From NCBI GenBank assembly GCA_023392595.1, contig JAEVYU010000029.1, positions 7,643 to 71,642 on the forward strand: 64,000 nt of DNA, read 5' to 3'. The number at the start of each line of letters is the position of its first letter. Position 1 is the stretch's first letter. Source of the stretch: Bacillota bacterium (lineage in GTDB: Bacteria > Bacillota > UBA4882 > UBA8346). Position numbers and translations under genes: made by a program. The notes beneath the pieces were generated by a model. The model made no database searches, had not been told where the DNA came from, and saw nothing but the letters and a program-made list of their open reading frames with translations. Shown here piece by piece: positions 60,945 through 64,000 of the stretch.

Positions 60945-62666
60945 ATGAAAATAAGAGAGGTGCTCTTAAAAAATATTTCGCTACGGAAATTAAAATACTT
61001 GCAATTTGGGAGTAGGGGGGGATTCATTTTGAAACATCCGCGTTATGAAGAAATAAATGACGGCGCCATGAGGCTTTTGACCGAAGAGTATCAAAGGTAT
61101 TTACCCATCTTTCAGCGGCTCGGATTGAGACCCAGGCGCTATTTCTATGATCGTGATGCGGCTTATGTCGGCACAATTGAGGGATGGTTCCGTTTGGGCT
61201 TTAAAAAGTACAGTAAACAAGAATTAAAATGGCTGCGCCGGATTTTGGAATATTTGCACGAACGTTCCTTTCATAACTGGGCGGTACCATGGCAGAAAAC
61301 GATTATTTGGGAAGAACATTCATTTTGTTATTTGATTCAGCCGTGGCTTTTGGCAAAGGATCATTTCCAACCGGGGGACCCGGCTTCATTGTCCAGAATT
61401 GCTGAAATTACAACCGAACTCTATAACAGCGGCAAAGATTATTTTGAAAACCGGGGTATCGAAATTATCCGGGATCGTTGGCAGAGTATTGATTTTGAGT
61501 GGGAAAATACCCTCCATAAATTAGATCAATTTAAAAATGATTTTGAACATGATAAAACCCGCAAAGAATTTGATGAGTTACGAAAGAGCGCCATAACGGT
61601 TTTACATGATTGCCTTGAAAGTTGGAAAAAATCCGGATTGTCCACTTTATTGGAACACCACCAACATTCAGGCGTATTGGGACATGGGAATTTATCGACC
61701 CAAAATATTGTATGGCTCAGTAATGATTATTACTTATTGAATTGGGAGGGCTTGGCATTTCAACCCCGGATTGTCGACGTGGCTTCCTTGATTAATGATG
61801 TGGCTTGGTGGGAACCGGATTGGATTTTGTTTTTGCTGAATGAGTATGCTAAAATACAACCTTTTTGGCCGGAAGAACATGCAGGATTATTCGCTTTATT
61901 AAGATACCCTAAAAAAGTAATCGATATATTGAATGTGGGAGGAAATGAAGATTTATTAAATCCCAAGGATTTGAAAGGAGAGATCAAAGAATTGGCAAGG
62001 AAAGAACGCTGTCTCACAAAAGCTTGGAAGGAACTGGGGACCCAAAAACGTTGGGCTTGGGGGCGTCAAAGCGGGATTCCCTCTGTTGATCCGGGAAAAA
62101 TTTCAATGGTTCTCTCGCCGGTTGAATCGTGGGGAGATTTTGCCGGGCAGGCGGATTCGTTAATCCAGATTCAGCATGATCAAAAACTACCCACTGATGT
62201 TATGGAACGGCTGAATTACAATGAACCGGATCAGGTTATGGCCGGGCGTGACGGTAATGTTTTAGAGTCGGCAGCAAAAGAGTCCCCTACATATAATGAA
62301 AATAATTTTATTGAAATCGTAGAACCCCAACCCAAGATTCCCAATGAAAACCAGTCCTACATTGCGGAAGAAGAAAAGACGGGGAAAACTGAAATAAGAT
62401 CAGAATCTTTGCCTGATCTCCAGGCAGAGGGAAATGGAACTGCGGTTCAAGCTGAAGCTGAGTTAGAGCAGGCGGAACCAAAAGTAGAAATAAAAAACGA
62501 GGAACAGAAGGAATTAAATAGTGTAATCAGCGATGATTTGAAAATTGGAGTAAATCGTCAGGAGAAAATCGAACCAAAGAAAAATACTCCAGCCATACCA
62601 GGGATCGTTTCATGGGGCAAATTTCCCAAACCAATAGGAGCGAATAAAAAACTTGGAAACCAGTGA
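60945..62666 (+). CDS. CotS-like protein with degenerate kinase site and acidic C-terminal tail
   Basis: A 573-residue protein. Residues ~30-340 follow the CotS/aminoglycoside phosphotransferase fold. The catalytic loop reads GHGNLSTQN (Asp of H-G-D replaced by Asn) and the metal-binding site reads 'LLNWEGLAFQPRIVDVAS' (Asp of the I-D-W-E motif replaced by Asn), so phosphotransfer is unlikely. Residues ~395-573 are a Glu/Lys-rich low-complexity tail. CotS proteins are inner-coat components of Bacillus spores. A weak ribosome site precedes the ATG; a TTG at 61029 behind GGGGGG is an alternative start. It overlaps the next gene by 14 bases. Confidence 0.75.
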   Translation: MKIREVLLKNISLRKLKYLQFGSRGGFILKHPRYEEINDGAMRLLTEEYQRYLPIFQRLGLRPRRYFYDRDAAYVGTIEGWFRLGFKKYSKQELKWLRRILEYLHERSFHNWAVPWQKTIIWEEHSFCYLIQPWLLAKDHFQPGDPASLSRIAEITTELYNSGKDYFENRGIEIIRDRWQSIDFEWENTLHKLDQFKNDFEHDKTRKEFDELRKSAITVLHDCLESWKKSGLSTLLEHHQHSGVLGHGNLSTQNIVWLSNDYYLLNWEGLAFQPRIVDVASLINDVAWWEPDWILFLLNEYAKIQPFWPEEHAGLFALLRYPKKVIDILNVGGNEDLLNPKDLKGEIKELARKERCLTKAWKELGTQKRWAWGRQSGIPSVDPGKISMVLSPVESWGDFAGQADSLIQIQHDQKLPTDVMERLNYNEPDQVMAGRDGNVLESAAKESPTYNENNFIEIVEPQPKIPNENQSYIAEEEKTGKTEIRSESLPDLQAEGNGTAVQAEAELEQAEPKVEIKNEEQKELNSVISDDLKIGVNRQEKIEPKKNTPAIPGIVSWGKFPKPIGANKKLGNQ

Positions 62667-63687
62667 GTTCAATCTTTATGAGACAATATTTCGCTTCGGT
62701 ATCAAGCCCGGGGTTTTTGATTTATTGCCGGTCAAACCGAAGCGGCTAATTCCCTATTATGATGATGGTTATTTATTGGAGACCGATGAAGGGTTTTTAG
62801 CTTTATGGACTCACAGAAGTCCCGAAGTTTATTTGGCTTGCCAGCTTCAAATTTTACAGTTGTGTGCTCAACAGGAATTTAGCGGTTTTTTATATCCGGT
62901 GCCACTGACAGATGGGCGAAACTACGCCGAATTTAACGAGAACTGTTGGTTTTATATAACTCCCTGGCCGGAATTTCGGAAAGTTCGTTTCAGTAACAGC
63001 TTTGATTTAAAAGCTATTATTCATTTATTGGCCTTTTTTCGAATCAATATTCATGACAATGGTTTCCTCTTTTATTTGGCTGAAAAAAAATCGGGCTTTA
63101 ACTTGCCGGATAAATACCGGGAAATATACAAACAACTTGATTCCTTTGAAATGTTGGCCCTTCACCGCTTGAGGCCGACTGCCTTTGATTATCAATTTCT
63201 CAGCTATTTGCCTGAGGTCCGAGGGCAAATAAAACTGGCGATAGAAATCATTGAAAATTCCAGTTATCTGGAGGCGATCAATCGATTGTCGTCACCGGAT
63301 ATTATTATTAATAAATTAACCCGTCATAATTTGGGTCTTGACCAGGAAGGAAGGGCGGTTTGTTTGCGACTGGACGATTACCGTTGGGATTTACCTATCA
63401 TTGATTTGGCTGTTTTCCTTATTAAAACGGGACGGTCGTCCGGATGGGATCCGAGTTGGTTTCAAATGATATTGAAAGAATATGAAACTTATTTTTCCTT
63501 AACCAAACTTGATTATCAAATTATTCATTCCTATATTGCGTTTCCGTGGAGCTTTTACCGGTTGGCTTCTCGATATTACTATAATCGCGTTGATTGGACA
63601 TTACGTAATTTTATTGAAAAATTGAATCGATTAATGGAGGATGAGCCGCATCGGAAAGGCTTTTTGGCTCATTTCAAGAATTTGTAG
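62653..63687 (+). CDS. Second CotS-like protein, catalytically degenerate
   Basis: A 344-residue protein of the same fold as its upstream neighbour but without the acidic tail. The catalytic loop position reads 'LTRHNLGLDQEG' rather than H-G-D-x4-N, and the metal site reads 'LRLDDYRWDLPIIDLAVF', where an Asp is still present. Phosphotransfer is therefore doubtful. The 'DLPIIDLA' segment is typical of CotS-family coat proteins. A TTG start overlaps the preceding gene by 14 bases, so translation is coupled. A structural role in the spore coat is inferred. Confidence 0.75.
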   Translation: METSEFNLYETIFRFGIKPGVFDLLPVKPKRLIPYYDDGYLLETDEGFLALWTHRSPEVYLACQLQILQLCAQQEFSGFLYPVPLTDGRNYAEFNENCWFYITPWPEFRKVRFSNSFDLKAIIHLLAFFRINIHDNGFLFYLAEKKSGFNLPDKYREIYKQLDSFEMLALHRLRPTAFDYQFLSYLPEVRGQIKLAIEIIENSSYLEAINRLSSPDIIINKLTRHNLGLDQEGRAVCLRLDDYRWDLPIIDLAVFLIKTGRSSGWDPSWFQMILKEYETYFSLTKLDYQIIHSYIAFPWSFYRLASRYYYNRVDWTLRNFIEKLNRLMEDEPHRKGFLAHFKNL

Positions 63688-63739
63688 TTATAAATTGGTA
63701 AGATTTTATCGATATTATTCAATTTTTTTAAAAAAACTC

Positions 63740-63768
63740 TTGATCTTATTTTATACCTATGGTAATAT
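63740..63768 (+). promoter_or_regulatory. rRNA operon promoter P1
   Basis: TTGATC (63740-63745), a 17-base spacer and TAATAT (63763-63768). A run of A/T just upstream (63721-63736) could be an UP element. It is one of two tandem promoters before the rRNA genes. Confidence 0.65.
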
Positions 63769-63819
63769 ATTAAAGCTGTCACGAACCGCTGGTGTGAAAC
63801 AAAAACAAAAAAATCCAGC

Positions 63820-63849
63820 TTGACAAAGCAAAACGGTTTGTGATAAGAT
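63820..63849 (+). promoter_or_regulatory. rRNA operon promoter P2
   Basis: A perfect TTGACA (63820-63825), an 18-base spacer and TAAGAT (63844-63849), 80 bases after P1. An A-rich stretch (63797-63813) lies before it. Confidence 0.75.
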
Positions 63850-63879
63850 ATAAAAGTCGCTCCGAGCGACGGCAAAAAA

Positions 63880-63989
63880 AGCCAATTGAACCTTGAAAAC
63901 TGAACAGTAGGAAAGAAAAATGACTGGTAAGTCTTTTTTAAAAGTCATTTAAAGAATTTAAGCAATTAAATTAATTAAATGCAAACTCG
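63880..63989 (+). other. rRNA leader with antitermination-like and processing signals
   Basis: The segment 'GAACCTTGAAAACTGAACAG' (63888-63907) is the typical pre-16S leader of Firmicutes. AATGACT...AGTCATT (about 63919-63950) can pair around a loop and may be part of the processing stem. Confidence 0.65.
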
Positions 63990-64000
63990 TCATGGTAGAG
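63990..64000 (+). rRNA. 5' end of 16S rRNA gene (cut by window edge)
   Basis: The last bases, CATGGTAGAG, directly precede where AGAGTTTGATCCTGGCTCAG would continue. Position behind tandem promoters and the leader supports the call. Only the first ~10 bases are inside. Confidence 0.6.

Noticed and set aside
1..64000. CRISPR arrays or phage genes
   Set aside because: No regularly spaced repeats and no phage structural, integrase or lysis genes found by reading through the window.

Overview
The window reads as a chromosomal segment of an anaerobic, endospore-forming Firmicute that probably has an outer membrane. Spore-lineage markers are a BofC-domain protein (5607-6155), a YtxC family protein (17414-18322) and two CotS-like proteins (60945-63687). 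Outer-membrane evidence is a patatin protein with a C-terminal BamA-like barrel ending in a terminal Phe (36222-38426), supported weakly by heptose-synthesis genes. This mixture is known from deep-branching diderm Firmicutes; assignment to a particular lineage (for example Hydrogenispora/Limnochordia-like) is inference and needs the 16S gene that starts at the right edge.

Layout. 1-456 is the tail of an F390-synthetase-like adenylating enzyme. 460-3000 is an eroded accessory stretch with small or broken genes and a repeated motif. 3.1-18.3 kb is mostly housekeeping: EF-G paralogue, BofC-domain protein, dCTP deaminase, NSUN-type RNA methyltransferase, cyclase, YebC, PrsW, acyl-CoA synthetase with an XRE-cupin regulator, EngB, a CDP-alcohol phosphatidyltransferase, a GGDEF protein, IMP dehydrogenase and YtxC. 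A tRNA-Val(GAC) lies at 18561-18637.

18.7-29.3 kb is a compact molybdenum-type nitrogenase operon, transcribed leftward as nifH-nifI1-nifI2-nifD-nifK-nifE-nifN-nifB-ferredoxin-nifV. It encodes the structural proteins, the two PII-like switch-off proteins, the cofactor scaffold and homocitrate synthase, but no nifU, nifS, nifA or Mo transporter is in the window. A sigma-A-like promoter in front of nifH is bracketed by two 20-nt inverted arms (18/20 identical), with a related third copy farther upstream. I see no sigma-54 site.

29.6-38.4 kb holds an ABC-F ATPase, a rhomboid-like protein without the catalytic pair, an EVE protein, L-serine dehydratase, topoisomerase III and the patatin-barrel protein. 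38.6-48.4 kb is a sugar-uptake locus: periplasmic binding protein, permease, tandem-ATPase subunit, then a second tandem 'ATPase' whose two nucleotide sites are both degenerate, a YesM-type kinase, a YesN-type regulator, a GmhA-like isomerase and a ROK kinase. 48.4-53.5 kb is eroded: a beta-helix gene remnant, an alpha/beta hydrolase, a truncated chemotaxis receptor abutting an IS200/IS605 transposase remnant, and an MFS transporter. A PL9-like pectate lyase (53542-54900) and the redox repressor Rex follow, then a small ABM-like protein whose ribosome binding site lies in a perfect 11-bp inverted repeat.

56.7-63.7 kb contains a THUMP RNA methyltransferase, a leftward heptose/glycosyltransferase operon (hddA-gmhB-GT4) and two rightward CotS-like proteins that lack normal kinase catalytic residues. 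The last 300 bases carry tandem rRNA promoters and leader, and the final bases match the 5' end of a 16S rRNA gene.
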